This document shows, piece after piece, positions 34,100 to 34,226 of a stretch of 34,226 nucleotides of DNA (positions are counted from its first letter, which is position 1; every line of letters starts with the position of its first letter). The notes beneath the pieces are model-generated. The model was not told the origin of the DNA. It searched no databases and saw nothing but the letters and a program-made list of their open reading frames with translations. A program made the translations under genes and the position numbers. Origin of the DNA: Myxococcus sp. CA023 (lineage in GTDB: Bacteria > Myxococcota > Myxococcia > Myxococcales > Myxococcaceae); the NCBI RefSeq assembly GCF_010998615.1, contig NZ_JAAEAH010000097.1, positions 1-34,226 of the forward strand, given 5' to 3'.

Positions 34100-34226
34100 T
34101 GAAGTTGCCCCGGTTTCGTGGAGTTCCACCCGCTGTGCGAAAAGGGTCCCACGATGCCGAAGTCACGTCCCCCATACCCGCCGGAGTTCCGTGAGCGGGT
34201 GGTCGAGCTGTTGAAAGCCGGCCGCT
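34100..34226 (+). mobile_element. IS3-family element, left end (partial, runs off right edge)
   Basis: TGAAGTTGCCCCGGTTTCGT starts at 34100, exactly where IS5 similarity ends. A TG terminus followed by a GC-rich segment and GGTTTCGTGG is the style of IS3-family ends. An orfA start follows 54 bases later. The element appears to have inserted into the IS5 transposase gene. Confidence 0.6.
34154..34226 (+). CDS. IS3-family transposase OrfA (partial, 5' end only)
   Basis: 24 codons from the ATG at 34154 are visible before the window ends: MPKSRPPYPPEFRERVVEL followed by LKAGR. This is the typical start of the OrfA helix-turn-helix protein in IS3-group elements (P-EFR-R-VEL---G). The rest, including any programmed frameshift to OrfB, is outside the window. 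Confidence 0.7.
   Translation, partial: MPKSRPPYPPEFRERVVELLKAGR

Noticed and set aside
1..34226. CRISPR arrays, tRNA or rRNA genes
   Set aside because: No regularly spaced repeats, no cloverleaf-like sequence with conserved T-arm bases and no rRNA-like stretches were seen on reading the window.

Overview
The window is high-GC DNA, about 70% in the T6SS rows I counted. Its content (a complete type VI secretion system, Gly-rich and TSP3/OmpA surface proteins, IS66/IS5/IS3 elements) fits a myxobacterium of the Myxococcus/Corallococcus type. That assignment is inference from gene content and codon use; I could not run a search.

Layout. (1) 1-4494, minus strand: a two-gene operon encoding an OmpA-domain outer-membrane protein with TSP3 repeats, then a large exported repeat protein resembling myxobacterial AgmC-type proteins, which runs off the left edge. 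(2) 4495-4724: a divergent intergenic region. (3) 4725-25239, plus strand: an uninterrupted T6SS locus in the order vgrG, tssJ, tssK, tssL, tssM, tagF, tssA, tssB, tssC, hcp, tssE, tssF, tssG, clpV, followed by a lipoprotein gene of unknown role (25248-26342) and a strong intrinsic terminator. All 13 core components are present: TssJLM membrane complex, TssK-E-F-G-A baseplate and assembly, TssBC sheath, Hcp tube, VgrG spike and ClpV recycling ATPase. No PAAR tip, cargo effector/immunity pair, Fha or PpkA/PppA gene is seen here. (4) 26492-27474: two small genes, an HPF/RaiA-like ribosome-associated protein and a membrane-anchored TlpA-like thioredoxin. (5) 27492-30884: a 1130-residue NACHT-LRR protein in DNA of clearly lower GC (40-58% in the rows I counted), starting only 17 bases after the thioredoxin gene. 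It resembles the bacterial NLR-like (bNACHT) antiphage proteins. (6) 30885-34226: an insertion-sequence cluster, consisting of an IS66-family element with tnpABC and a duplicated, decayed left part, an IS5-family transposase fragment, and an IS3-family element whose left end seems to cut the IS5 gene.

The most notable item is the apparently transferred NACHT-LRR gene beside a T6SS locus and an IS cluster. It carries an eight-A tract at the join between its helical middle and its LRR domain. Other points of interest are a ClpV gene with no plausible ATG or GTG start, a perfect hairpin directly before hcp, and the uncharacterised lipoprotein that closes the T6SS operon.
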